Assembly: GCA_900312665.1 (NCBI GenBank)
Contig: ONZQ02000003.1
Coordinates: forward strand, 392,648 to 456,647
Direction: 5' to 3'
Source: Cephalotrichum gorgonifer
Taxonomy: Eukaryota; Ascomycota; Sordariomycetes; Microascales; Microascaceae
DNA length: 64,000 bases
In this document: positions 45,522 through 57,603 of the stretch, piece after piece
Numbering within the stretch: position 1 is the stretch's first letter
Layout: each line of letters starts with the position of its first letter
The notes under the pieces: model-generated
The model's database searches: none
Told to the model about the DNA's origin: nothing
What the model saw: the letters and a program-made list of their open reading frames with translations, nothing else
Made by a program: the position numbers and the translations under genes

Positions 45522-47254
45522 CTACACACCCCACGCCCTCCCCAACGAATCCGGCTCGGCGTGAGCCATCGAAGGAACCCAAGGTATCTCGTCCTTCCCA
45601 TACTTCTGAATCGGCATGCTGTAGGGCATCCGCAGCCCAACGACAGCCTTGCCCTTCCCGGCGCCCTCGGCCAGTGACCTTGACGGGGTATCTGTCTGGA
45701 AGGTCCCAACCATAACCGAGCCCTCTGCGAGTATATCCGGCCAGACGAGAACGCCGATCTCCCACGAGGCGAGCCGAACCTCGCCTGACGAATTCACAGC
45801 TTCGCCCCAAGCCTGCTTCGAGAGGTTCGCCGACGTAAGAAGAGCCCAGTCGATTGAGTTGCTGCCTTGACGGATGTAGGTTTTGATGTGTGGTGCAACT
45901 CTATTTCGCCCGGAGTTGTGAACTTCGACATCTTCGAGTTCTACGAGTGGAAGCGAGAAGCTAGTCAGTTCGAGGCTAAGGAAGCTACCATACGGAGGGG
46001 ATCTACTGACCTTCGCCTTTCGAAGCGTCGTTGCTCCAGTGGTGGAACATGGGCTTCATGTACTCTAGTTGCTTCTCCTGCTGCTGAGATTGGGTGCGCA
46101 TGTGTATTGACCCCCCAGACTCATACCCACCAATGGATCTCCGGATTTCATCGGCAGTGGGATACACCACCTTGAACTTCGGACGGACAGTCGGGCTCGA
46201 CCTCGAAGCGGATAAAGCCTTGAAGAAGGTATCCCGTAACCAGGTATCCTTGGCTCCGAGCGTTGCGATGGACGATATTTGCACGACAACTTCCGCTTTC
46301 TCATCTTGCGTGGGGATTCCTCCCAACGCCTCCTTCAGAGCGACCCAGCCCCATGGCCTCGAAGAGTTGGGCCTATGCCGTCCGGGAACGCTAGCAATGA
46401 GGGCCCCTTTGACAGAGGAGAAGTCATATCTCGAAAGTTCTTGCGTCAGAGCCCGACAAGTTACTCGTTTCTCGTCGTAGGCTCGGAGGTAGTTTAGAAG
46501 GTCCTCCTTGAACCTCTCACCACTCCCCAGTGGGTAGGTCTGCCCACTGTCCTTGGTAGCGGAAGACTTTAGCAAGGGCAGGAGCGGCGACCTCCAGACT
46601 GCATTGGTCAGGGTTGTCCAGTCCTTGACGATGCTATTTGCGGTGTGAATGATAACCTGAGCAGCGTCATCATGTCTCAAGATGATCATCATCTTGGAGT
46701 GGTGGGTACCGAACATCTCCGGCATGAAAGCCGTATGTAGGAAGACATTGTCATGGCATGCCGCTTCGGCCTGTGACAAACAGGATAGCTTAGCCCATCT
46801 GCCTTCGCGTGCTATCTAAAGCAGGGCCATGTATATCACAGGGGACGCTGAAATCACGACGAGGTCCGCTCACCTCTAGCCTAACTCGGGCGGGATCTTC
46901 TCTTTTCCAGTTACCATGAACAATATGAAGTTTGACTAAATGTCGAGTGTCCTCGTCAAAAGCACCCCTGATGAAATCAATGTCATGCATGAAGTTGAAG
47001 TTCCAACACTCCCGAATGAGAGGGTCGCCGAGGATGTCCTTGAGGGTAACAGTATCCTGGTTCAAGTGATCTGGGAGGCCCTGGGCCTGAATGAGTTGAA
47101 ATGGTGACTTGACCACAACTAGCCCGCCCTGCTTGGCAGCTCGCCTACTCATCGGGGGACTGATCTCCCGCCTGAGAGATAAGGGTGACTCTTTGGATGA
47201 CCGAGGTGCCCCCCCTTCCCCGCCGTACCGCACACGCTTCGGCGGCGGCTCCAT
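45522..47254 (-). CDS. TDP1: Tyrosyl-DNA phosphodiesterase 1
   Basis: Hydrolyses 3'-phosphotyrosyl bonds left by trapped topoisomerase I; nuclear DNA repair. Three exons, 47254-46874, 46770-46011 and 45940-45522 (donors GTGAGC and GTCAGT, acceptors TCACAG and TCGTAG), give 519 aa. Both HKN-type motifs are present: HHSKMM with His151/Lys153, and APHIKTYIRQ with His398/Lys400, followed by SANLSKQAWG. Other family marks are LVKLHIVHGNWKRED, HTANSIVKDWT and KDTWLRDTFF. The N-terminus (PPPKRVRYGGEGG) is short and basic. Its 3' end lies 241 bases from the 3' end of the acyl-CoA-binding gene. Confidence 0.94.
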
Positions 47255-48886
47255 GGGTAGAAAGAATGGTCGACGGATATGAAAGGTACGGTTCGATGTT
47301 CAAGGCGAGGGGTGGGTAGTCTAGCCAGTACAGCACGGCCGCCGGGGGGATTTGAGCTTAGTTTCAGATATGATGAGGCTGGTGATGTCTGAGCCTCGTA
47401 GTACCTCCAAGGACCACACACCACTGTGCTCTGGGCTGTCTCGAGATACGAAAATAGAGTCAGAGCGCAGTCGATGGAAGGGAAGGTACAACGGGTCCCA
47501 TTTCCCGACTCACACCTGAATTAACACTATTATCTGGCGCTTCCTATCGGGGTTTGCGGCAACGCGCCTTCCCTGTGTACTACGTAAAAAGTATACTTGC
47601 TTCAGGTATAAGTACAAGTATGCCACCATACGCGCTAAGCTTCAACAGGGGCAATACATATATCCACAACACTGCCCCTGAGGCACGTGCCCGGAGTAGG
47701 TACTTGTACTCGCACTTCTAACCCTTGTACTTCCAGTACTCCGTAGCGCCGGACACCAGTTATTGGGTGGTACCTGGTACTAAAGTAGTCGAAGTTGGAA
47801 CATACCTAAGGCTAAGAAATATCTAATACCTACTCGTATGGAGGAGGATGGCCATTCCGAGTCCAACCCCAAAAATGTTCAATACGAGTATTATGCAGCA
47901 ATCTGACTGTTTGAGGGCGAATATGCTCTCGGCAATTATTTGTAGAAGTACCTTTTGTCAAAGGCCGCCCTAGATGGGTACTTGTAGTTAAACCCGCCAC
48001 TCGCTAATTAATACGAGTAATAGAAGTAGCCGCCCCGTCGTATTCCCTGGTTCTTGACGAACCTCCTGCGCCTGGGAAGTGGGCCTGGAAGTACTCCGTG
48101 CTTTAGTGCCTTTCAACAGGGACAGAGTGGCAACTGGATCCATCCCCCTGAGTAAGGAGTAGGGGGCTGATTCCATCCAATATTGCCTCGAATGTCAGGC
48201 GATAATACTACCCACTAGCCCAACGTTAATTTACCATGTGAGGCGGCCCCTAATCCGGCCAATCAGGACACACAGCGTCGAGGTAGGATAATAGGGAGAA
48301 TGCTCCTGATTTCCTCTCTGTCCCCATTCGTTTTTCCGCTGACCCTGTTCCAGTTTCGCGCCCGCGAGAGTATCTCCAGGTGACCTTCTTTCGAGATTTG
48401 GCTTTTTTTCTTCAAACATCTCCAAGAAGCCTTCCACCCTGACGACCCGCTTTCCTTAACGCATTTCGTCCCACCTATTGACGGACGTCTCTTTTTGATT
48501 CTCTTGATTCCCTTCTTGCCACTCTGGCCCTATTGCGACCTTTTCCGCGACGAGTCAAAGCCAGGAGTTTATCTTTTTTCCTCTGCTTGCGAACGTTCTG
48601 CCAGCAGACGACACGAGCATAGGCCGCTAATTGACACGATATCCGAGAGACGATAATTCAAATTCGAAATACGAGCACTCCTTTGGCATCTTTAGACTAT
48701 CCTGCTTCCTTCGATAACGTCTTCACACGATCTGGAATGATCGCAGCCACCCCATAACAAACGCCTCGCTCGATTCCCACATCTGCCCCTTAACCCCCCT
48801 CCGCCGCTTTCCAGCGCCGAATCACCACCTCTCTCGTTTACGCCCAGCCCCCTATCCATCGCACCCTTGGGTGCGCCCAGCCCATC
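47255..48886. promoter_or_regulatory. Divergent spacer, TDP1 / Eps1-like PDI
   Basis: 1.6 kb without a supportable gene. The centre (about 47580-47900) has many TACTTGTAC, TACTCGTA and AGTACTCCGTA words like those at 16-17 kb. The last 500 bases before 48887 are pyrimidine-rich and should be the PDI promoter and leader. Confidence 0.55.
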
Positions 48887-51234
48887 ATGAGGCTTTCCTC
48901 GATACTACCGCTCCTCGGAGCTGCGACTCTCGCTCGCGCAGAACGGTCTCCGAAAGAGGTCGGGCCCACACACTTCAACGGGGTAGAGGTCCCACCTTTA
49001 TTAGAACTGAACGCCGAAACCCACGACAAGGAGGCGAATGCAACTTCCTTGATGATGATTAAGTACTACAAGTATGCTTGCCTCCGATCCCATCCCCCGA
49101 TCCAACTTTGCGAGGATCGATCGGTGATTAATCTCTTCTTGTCCAGCCCGTACTGTCCTCATTGTCTGGACTTCGCTCCCACCTACCAGACAGCCTACGA
49201 ATTCTATTACACCTCACATCCGGAGGGTACGGAACAGAGCTTCAGCGAGTTCTACGACTACAAGTTCGCCATGGTCAACTGCGCAGCGTATTATGACCTC
49301 TGCGCCGACAAGGGCGTGAAGACGTTCCCGTGGACGACTCTATACAAGAAGGGGAAGTACTTTGACCATTTGCGGGGAGCCAAGAACATGACCATGTTGA
49401 GTGCCATTATCGAGAAGGGGCTGGAAGATGCGAAGCCAGGCTCCCGCCCGAAGAACCTCGTACTTCCCGTCCCCGGGGCTGAGGAGTCGCCCAGCGCCGA
49501 GGGTGGGAGTGTCAAGGTGAAGAACTCCGAGGCCAAGCCCGTCGAGAATGTGTTAGCCAGGGAGAAGGCCGCCGAAGAGGAGAAGCCCAAGGAGAAGGCC
49601 GTCGAAGAGGAGAAGCCTAAGGAGAAGGCCGTCGAGGAGAAGCCCAAGGAGGAGCCGGCTGCTGTAGAGGCAGCTGTAGAGTCCAAGACGGTCGACTCGG
49701 TCCCCGTGTTCCCCACGCCCACCATCGTTCTGCCGGTCACGCCCAAGTCGACGGCTACGCCGAACCCCAACGGCGAGTCCTTCCCGTTCACGGCGGAATC
49801 GTTCCAGAATCAGGTAACGATGACACAGGACCCTTGGTTTGTCAAGTTCTACGCCCCGTGGTGCACCCACTGCAAGGCCCTGGGCCCCACCTGGGAGCAA
49901 CTTGCCAAGGACATGAAGGGTCGCCTCAATATCGGCGAGGTCAACTGCGATAAGGAGTCCCGCCTTTGCAAGGACGTCCGCCTTTCGGGTTACCCTACCA
50001 TCATCCTTTTCAAGGGTGCTGAGCGTGTGGAGTACGACGGCCTTCGAGGGCTCGGCGACTTCCTCCACTTTGCCGAGAGTGCCGTTGAACTTACGAGTGG
50101 CATCCCCGAGGTCAATGCTGAATCGTTCAAGGCCCTGGAGGAAAAGGAGCCCGTCATCTTCACCTACTTCTTCGACCACGGTGCAGTCAGCGAGGACTTC
50201 ATGGCCCTCGAGCGGATTCCTATCAACCTCATCGGACGTGCCAGGATAGTCAGGACGCAGGACCCCGAGCTGTTCAAGCGATTCAAGATCTCGACGTGGC
50301 CCAGACTGATGGTGGCCAGGGAAGGGCGTCCGACGTATTACACGCCCCTCACCCCCAACGCAATGAGAGACATCCCGGCTATCCTCTCGTGGATGAAGTC
50401 TGTCTGGCTGCCCATCGTCCCCGAGCTGACTGCCGCCAACGCGCGCGAGATCATGGACGGCAAGATTGTTGTACTGGGGATCCTTAACCGGGAAGACGAG
50501 AACGCATTCCAGAGCGCGCAGCGAGAGATGAAGAGCGCCGCCAACGAGTGGATGGACAAGCAGATCCAGCTGTTCCAGCTCGAGCGACAGGAGCTCCGTG
50601 ACGCCAAGCAGCTGCGCTTGGAGGAGGCCCAGGACCGCAATGATGCCCGGGCTCTTCGACAGGCCAAGGCGATCCGGATCAACATGGACATGTCGGACAA
50701 GAAGCAAGTCACCTTTGCGTGGGTCGACGGCGTGTTCTGGCAGCGGTGGATCCGCACCACCTATGGTATCGACGTTAAGGACGGCGACCGTGTCATGATC
50801 AACGACGAAGACGTGAGTTGCCCCATTTTTCTTTTTCTTTTTTTCTTCTACGTTCGTAGTAGGCGTGTCACTAACGTGAGGGCTCGTTTTAGAACCGTCG
50901 GTACTGGGATACGACCATCACCGGGAACAACATCAGCCCATCTCGAACCTCGATAATGGAGACTATCGGCAAGGTGACCCAGCAGCCTCCCAAGATCCAG
51001 CCCAAGCTCACGATCTCGGGCTTCGAGAAGGTCTTCTTCGACTTTAAGATGACATCCTACGAGCACCCCTGGCTCACGCTCGGCTGCTTCTCGGGCATCG
51101 CCATCGCGGCGCTCTCGTGGTTCAGGGGCCGGCTACGGCGCACGAGGCCTAACTTCAGGCTGGAGGACGCCGTGGGGATGAAGGAGATGAGGGAGGGCCT
51201 GCTCGGGAGCGGCTCGAACGGCAAGGTCGACTAA
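48887..51234 (+). CDS. Transmembrane protein disulfide isomerase, Eps1-like
   Basis: ER thiol oxidoreductase with two active thioredoxin-like domains. Exons 48887-49071, 49147-50812 and 50893-51234 (donors GTATGC and GTGAGT, acceptors GTCCAG and TTTTAG) encode 730 aa. A signal peptide covers residues 1-18. The first site is CPHC (65-68), unusual and shared with yeast Eps1; the second is CTHC (301-304, in FYAPWCTHCKALGPTW) with the cis-Pro loop SGYPTIILF. An EEKPKEKAVE-type Glu/Lys/Pro repeat linker at about 220-255 separates the domains. Non-catalytic thioredoxin folds follow, then one C-terminal membrane anchor (WLTLGCFSGIAIAALSWF) and a basic cytosolic tail. A role in ER quality control of membrane proteins is inferred from Eps1. 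Confidence 0.88.
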
Positions 51235-51965
51235 GACCGAGCGGGTGTATGGTGTATGGTGGAATGAAAGGGGAGAAATGTGATATTAATCTTTTCTTAA
51301 TGCCTCTTGTGGGGTTGGGTTTTTTTTACCTTATTTTTTTCTCTTCGTTTTCCTCTTTTTTTTGTATTGTTGAGGTTTTGGCTTTTTCCTTGGTCGGTCG
51401 GAAGCTTGATATTAGTATCTTTGAGGTAGAAGGAAGAAAGAAAGACGGGGGGAGTGTAGGAGTGTAAAGGGGGGGATAGTTTTAGAAAGAGGGAGCAAGG
51501 AAACTGGATTGGGGGCCGATGTATTCATGGCAGTTATGAACTGTAGGGTAGCGAGATTAATACTCATATTTCCTCTCTATTTTTTGTTCCACGCGTGCGT
51601 CCGCTTCTTAGTAGGGAGGGAGGGAGGTGAGGGAGAGCGGGCAAAGCCTTCCGAGGCTGCGGTCAAGTCTGGGCAGGGCTCATTGGTATGTCGAGGGTAA
51701 GGGTGACGTCGACTATACCAAAACAGGAGAAGGGAACAACTACTATCCAAAATAGATATTATATAAAAGAAAACCATCCCATCTGAGGCGCCCCTGGAGC
51801 GGTACTGGTACTACCCGAGCCGAGCACATCTCCGAAAGCTCTCGAATCAAGTTTCTCAGGACGGCGCCTGCTACCGGCCACACACGCCCACCAAACCAAA
51901 GCCCCTGATCCCCGCCAGAACAAGCCCCAAAGTGTGGTGGCGAAGGAAAAGGCCCAGGCTGAGAC
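51235..51965. other. Convergent spacer, T-rich 3' region
   Basis: Between the 3' ends of the PDI and phospholipase D genes. Multiple T and G runs (51310-51380, 51440-51500); no gene seen. Confidence 0.6.
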
Positions 51966-54900
51966 TTAGGTATACAGCTCCATCGTCAGCCCGTTCAGCC
52001 CCACGCCCTCCTTGGCAATGTCGTCCACGTCCGCCAGGAAGCCCAGCGGCATCTCGACGAGCGTGCCCCTCACCCTCCCCAACCACTCCTTCAGCTCCCT
52101 CACGCCGCCCGGGAACTCGCTCGCCACGACGTGTCCGTACTCCGTCTTCTTCCCGGCGGCGGCAGCGGCGCCGTCCTTCTTCTCCTCAACGCCGGGGATA
52201 GAGAAGTGCTTAGAGAAGAAGCTGTCGTAGTCCTCCCACGTGCGTACCTTGTCGTTGGGAACGACGTGGAACGCCCTGGAGAAGACCTCGGTGTTCACCC
52301 TCGCCGTGCCCGCCCACAGTCTCCTGAAGGCCGGGTCCAGCGGGTCTCGCACCAGCGCGTCGGCCTCGGAGCCCCAGTCGTACTCGTTCGGCCCCGCCTC
52401 GACTGAGCTCCAGTTCCTGCCCTCGGGGCGGTCGCACCTCTGGTCCGGGAGGAGGCCGAGGTGCTTCCGGGATATGTACCTCCTCAGCGAGGCCGCGAAC
52501 TTCCCCACGGCGCGGGGCCGCCCGTTCATCCTCGAGTCTACGGTCCCCTGCTCCTCGATCACGACGGCGATCTCCGAGTCGTGTGAGCCGAGCTGCGACC
52601 GGTCGTTGATGTTGGCGGACCCGCAGATGACGAGGCGGTCGTCGGCGATGAGGAGCTTGCTGTGCACGTACAGCTCCTCGCTCACGAACGCGTCCATCTC
52701 GGCCTCGGGCGCCCCGTGCCAGGGGATCGAGGCCAGGTCCGGCCCGCCGGACATGTAGGACGACGAGATGGTGTCCCACGTGCGGTCCTCCACCCTCGCC
52801 GCGGCCTGCTGGTACCGCTGGTACTGGTCCCCGCCCCGCGTGACAGGCTCACCAAGCCTATCCCCCGCGCCCACGGCGTTGTCGTACTCCTTCCGCGCCC
52901 TCTCGTATGACACGCCCGACGCTCTCTCCGCCTCCGCCATGGTGGAGGAGGTGTTGATACGGTCGTAGTTCCGTAGGTTGTAGAAGGAGATGTACCTCGA
53001 GGGGTCGGTGACGCCGCCCTCGCGGAGTTTCTCGAGAATACTGTGGCCGCCGCGGTTGATGGAGAAGTACTGGAACTCCATGATGGCGCGGGTGCCGAGG
53101 GCGCCATCGGACTTGAGGTCGCCCGGGAAGCCGGGGACGGCGGGGATGACGATTATGATGAGGAAGTCCTCGGCCGCACGGTGGGCGCGGAGGATGCGGT
53201 CCACGATTGCGGCGCCGATCTTGTTGCTTACAGGGCGCTGTTTGTCGCTTGTTGCCGTGATGAAGAACTGCAGGTATTCATTAGTCGTGACTTTTAAGTA
53301 TGGAATTGGCCACGAAGGGAAGAGGTAGGGTGTTTCCTACCTGGTTTTCTATGTATACGAAGTGCTCGGCTTTTGTGATTGCGTCTATGTACGCATCGGC
53401 AATGGAATGCTCGGTCGGAAGGCCAGATGACCATTTGGTAGAACTGCCAGGGCGAGGGTTAGGTCCAACCACAGCGCAAGGACTACCTACTGGCTCAAGA
53501 CTCACCTTCTAACAAGCTGGATGCTAGTAGAAGCACCCCCCTCCCTGGAACGAGACCTCTCCCTCCGGTTCTCATGGCCCGTCCACTGGCTCAGACCCCG
53601 ACTCATCCGACCATGGACACTGTCGAGCAAGGCGTTTGGATCGCGCCAGGAGTGATGCCCAGATTCACCTCCGGGGGGAAGGATCCTATCGAACTTGGCA
53701 TACCTTCCCGGATTCTTCTTACTATACTTCTCCTTGAAAAGGTAGTTCCTTGGGACAAGATTAGCAAAGAAATCCTTAGCGAGGAGGCTTGGCGATTGTC
53801 GTAACGTACCATCTGTCCTTGAAATGGTGGATCAAACTACCGGTGATGGGGCCGTTCAAGCTGATGCTGACGTCGGTCCAGCCCATCCTAGAGCTCCTGG
53901 TCCGGTCCAGCTTGTTCTTCTCCCATTCCTCAATCTTGTCAAAGTCATAGATGCGGGCGTTTCCGTAGTCCTGGCCTGGGAAGACGGTGGCATCGAGATT
54001 TCCGGGGTGCGCATCGGCGAGGGGGTGGCCTGGTCGGGTCAGCGGGGGATGTCAAGTGGCCAACTCCGGGCCGGGGCCGGGGGTTGGGTGGACTTACTGG
54101 TCGTGTCCCATCGGCCGAAACCTGTATATTCCCTCGGTTATTAGCTTTTGCGCTCAGGGGAGCGTTGGCCGGTGGCAGACTTACACATATCGAGCCCCCC
54201 CATGAAGGCGACCCTCTCATCGATGACGCAGAGCTTCTCGTGATGGGCCCAGAAGAGGACCATGCCATCGCTCGTGCCATATATGGCCTTTAGCGTGTCG
54301 ACGGAGGCCTTGGAAACGCTGGCGGCGCTGAGCGAGAAGTTCTTGAAGCTCTCGGAGAGGTCCTTGGCCAGGTTGTACCCCGTGGGAGTGTGGTCCGGGT
54401 GCCTGAAGACGGAGATGTTGTTGTGCAGCGACTCGAGGCGTTGGCGGGTATGCTACGTGACCTGCTTGTAAGCGGCGTCTGGTCCGACGAGAGAATGACT
54501 AGTCATTCACATGTCACTTACAGCAGAATTCACTATATTCCCCCGGTTTCTCTTGTCAGTCGGGTTCCCCATGTCACTGGTCTGGGGAGGGTGAGAGTGG
54601 ATAGCGGGGGCACAACTTACACGTCAGGGCAGCCTGGACCTCCTTGTACACGATGACCTTGACGCTCACGCCCCTCTCGGCCGCGGCCTTGAGTAGATTG
54701 TCAAGCCGATACTTCTCATTGGCGGCGGGCGGGCGGCGGAGGTATAGCTCAGGGCTAAGCCACCAATCGAGGATATAGATGCTCTCACGAGCAGCTGTAC
54801 GGAACGGATGCTTAAGTATAAAACGGCTTACGCAGGCGAACAGACCGTCGACTGCTACGATTACACAGCATGGAAGACTCACATTCAATGGCTTCAGACA

Positions 54901-55126
54901 CTGCCCAAAAGTACGAGCAGCCATCGACGTACCACTTCACGTTACCCGTGGTCTGAGGTGCAAACGAGCCATATCGGTTGTTTCTGTGGTGGTCCGGATG
55001 GATATCGACGCACTCGTGGCCTGGGTGGGTGTGGGAGTGCTTCTCCTCTTCGGGGCCCGAGACGAGGTCAGTTATGTTGGAGTGGGCCTCCTTAATGCCG
55101 GCCTCGACCTTGCGGAGGAAGTCCAT
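51966..55126 (-). CDS. Phospholipase D (two HKD motifs)
   Basis: Hydrolyses phosphatidylcholine-type lipids to phosphatidic acid; a membrane-trafficking and signalling enzyme. Nine exons: 55126-54883, 54794-54621, 54532-54522, 54452-54185, 54121-54098, 54029-53810, 53748-53506, 53443-53341, 53267-51966; total 862 aa with matching phases. The first HKD is HHEKLCVIDERVAFMGGLDM, the second VHSKLLIADDRLVICGSANI. Flanking family motifs are SIYILDWWLSPELYL, NARIYDFDKI, WTDVSISLNGP, RWNYLFKEKY and AYIDAITKAEHFVYIENQ. No PX or PH domain is visible, unlike yeast Spo14, so this is the shorter fungal type. Exons of 11 and 24 nt are required to keep frame. The exon at 53506-53748 includes a Ser/Arg-rich low-conservation insert. 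Confidence 0.93.
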
Positions 55127-56765
55127 GCTTGTTAGATCGGAAGAGTTAGTTGGGGGACGGGTAACACGATAGGATGGGACAGGACGGGATTATCTAATAG
55201 ATGGCTGAGACTAAACTAAGGATGTATTTGAAATGTTCCCCAGGTACGGGTGTGGGCAGAAAGTTTGTACGCGTGGCCAAATTAAGGTCAAGAGCTGTTT
55301 TGAGTGAGGTGGGGGAGCTTGGAGAGCGGGGGGAGTGGGGGAGGTGGAGGAAGGACGATGGAGGGGGAGGGGCAGCTGAAAGCTGAGGACGACTTCCTCC
55401 CGCCCCCTTGTTATTGGTTAGCCCGGACCAGCCGAGCCGGCCGGTCCTTGGATATGTGTAAGACGGCGTCTTGGCTTGGTTGGTATTACCAGTCGATAAG
55501 CTCAAACACCAAGACCTTTTCTCGTCCTTTCCCCCGCCTTACCCATATCGGAAAAAATGTATAGGTAAATAAGTATGATAGACTCCTGTCCCCACAGCCG
55601 TAGCCATGGATAACACCCAACTAAACAAACTGGTGAGCATTGTAGACCCTTTAGGAGTACATAAAGGGGCGTAAGAATCGGACTGCTGGGCTTTTCCGCA
55701 ATAAATGACCGTGTTGCTCCGGACGAAGGATGTAGGTCTCCAGAATGAACATTACTAGTAAGAGGTTAGACCATACGGTCAAGGGCATTAATGTCATTCA
55801 TTGACCGTGGCCGGGAAATTCGGCATTTGTTCTTCAGGAGGCATTGGACGTCAAAAGTTCCAGTGGCATGGCTGGCAGGGTGGCAGCTAGCACGGCTAAA
55901 CAAGCGAGGTGCCGCATTGCGGCTCTTCTCGTGCGTGGCGCAAGTTATTTCCCGTTTCTGCAAGTTATCGACACATGCCGGCTAGGGCTTAAGCGATCGC
56001 GTTCCCGCCTGCGGCAGCTAGCGTGGTTGTCGGCGATACGATCACCTCCCAACATCTGCGGGGTGGCCCTCCCGGGGCGTCATCGACATGATCCATAAGT
56101 CGCTGGTGAAACCCTGGCCAAGTTAGAAAAGACCCAGGGGTTATGGTAGAGGTATTAACGGCACCCTTAGCAGAATCAGAGTCTGTCGCCAAAACGATGG
56201 AATGGCCATGCTCAGAGGGCTCCTCAATTCAGGTGGATGCACCTGGTCCATCTCGGAAATCCGGCTCTAGCTCTGGGGTTGGGCGTCTGAACGGCAATTT
56301 TCGGCTCATGAGTGGCTCTCTACAAGAGACCGGAGTCTGGATGGACGGTGGCTCGTCTGGACTTGAGCAACTCGGGGATGGCGAGGAAAACGGTGTACCA
56401 ATGAAAAACGAAAGTGGGATGGAGGTTGGCTCGCGGCAGGGGACATTGGGGGGCAAGAGCAATCATGGACATGGAAGGAGGGGTCGGGCCTTTCTCACTT
56501 CATGTCACCATACCTCGCAGCTAGCATTTGTACTCACTAAGAGACTCAAGCTAATACATTATCGCGACCTCACCTCATCCTCTTCGTTCCCTCCTAGTCA
56601 TAATCCATACGCCGTAGATTCCCCCTCCCCCCAAAAAATTGAAGGGCGCCGTTTAAACTTCTTCTCCTTGCGTGGACATATACTCTAGAAGAAAGTAGAA
56701 CCGCCTGCTTTTCCCTATATTTCCCATCTCGGTCCCCAGGGTGACCAACCTACGTACTACTCTCT
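55127..56765. other. Spacer upstream of phospholipase D, no confident gene
   Basis: 1.6 kb. A 181-codon frame at 56143-56688 (+) is Ser/Gly-rich with no recognised domain or splice support, so it is not annotated as a gene. The PLD promoter should lie in the first few hundred bases, where purine-rich GGGGGAGG tracts occur at 55310-55380. Confidence 0.5.
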
Positions 56766-57603
56766 TCAAGAGAGCTGCTTGTAGAAGAAGGTCTCTGACC
56801 TCAGGCCCCCGGCGGGGCTCAGGCCATAGTTAGGGATTTTGCCTACCTCCTCGTAGCCAAGGCGCTTATACATCTCCTCCGCCACCGTCCCGGACTCCGT
56901 GTCGGCCATCTGGTGGTTGTTAGTTCGCGCGCTTCATCTTCATCCTCCGTACCCCTCGTTGCCTCGGTCCACAGAGCTACACGCTCCGTATCCGAAGGAA
57001 AGAGAACAAGTGTTGGTAAAAAGAGAAAAGTGGGTTGGGGGGGGGGGGGGTCAAAGATAAAGAATTAAGGAAAAAACGAGGGGGGGGGGAATATACCAGC
57101 AGAGTCCTCCCCCTCCTAGCCGCCTCCTCCTCCAAAGCTCCCATGAGCGCCCTCGCGCCCCCCCTCCTCCTAAACCGGGGGCTGACGAGCAACTTCTCCA
57201 CCCACCCCCTGAACGGGCCCGTCTCGGAATACGGCGTTGATAGCATGACGACACCCACGAGGCTTGGTCCGTCGAGCGCCCTCCCAGCGGCGGCGGGCCC
57301 TGGGTTTCCCGGCGTCGGCGCCGTCACGGCGGGCGAGGAAGACTGGAAGGTCGCGGCGTCCGCGGTGCGGCGCTGAGACTCGTCGAAGAGAAGGATCATG
57401 AAGCGGCGGCCGTCGCGCACCTCGGCGATACGGTCCTTCCAGAAGCCAAGGAGGCGGTCCTGGTCGAGGGGGGGCAGGAAGGTGACGATGGTGTGGTCTG
57501 AGGTTATGCAGTTGGCGTGGATGGCGGCGAGGTAGGGGATGAGGTGAGTCTCGGATTCCGTGAACAGGCGGGTTGAGAGGGCGGGTGGGTTAGAGGAGGA
57601 CAT
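56766..57603 (-). CDS. GNAT-family N-acetyltransferase
   Basis: Acetyl-CoA-dependent acyltransferase of unknown substrate. Exons 57603-57097 and 56909-56766 (187-nt intron, donor GTATAT, branch CTAAC, acceptor ACCAG) encode 216 aa. The GNAT acetyl-CoA loop is FRRRGGARALMGALE (motif A), preceded by the beta-strand WVEKLLVSPR. After splicing, the C-terminal motif TVAEEMYKRLGYEEVGKIPN and the closing FFYKQL strand complete the fold. A Pro/Ala-rich insert (about 90-110) interrupts the N-terminal half. The intron contains long G and A runs that make the unspliced frame look like an unrelated tail. Confidence 0.87.

Noticed and set aside
56143..56688. 181-codon plus-strand ORF
   Set aside because: Ser/Gly-rich, no recognised domain, no splice context, sits in a spacer; insufficient to call a gene.
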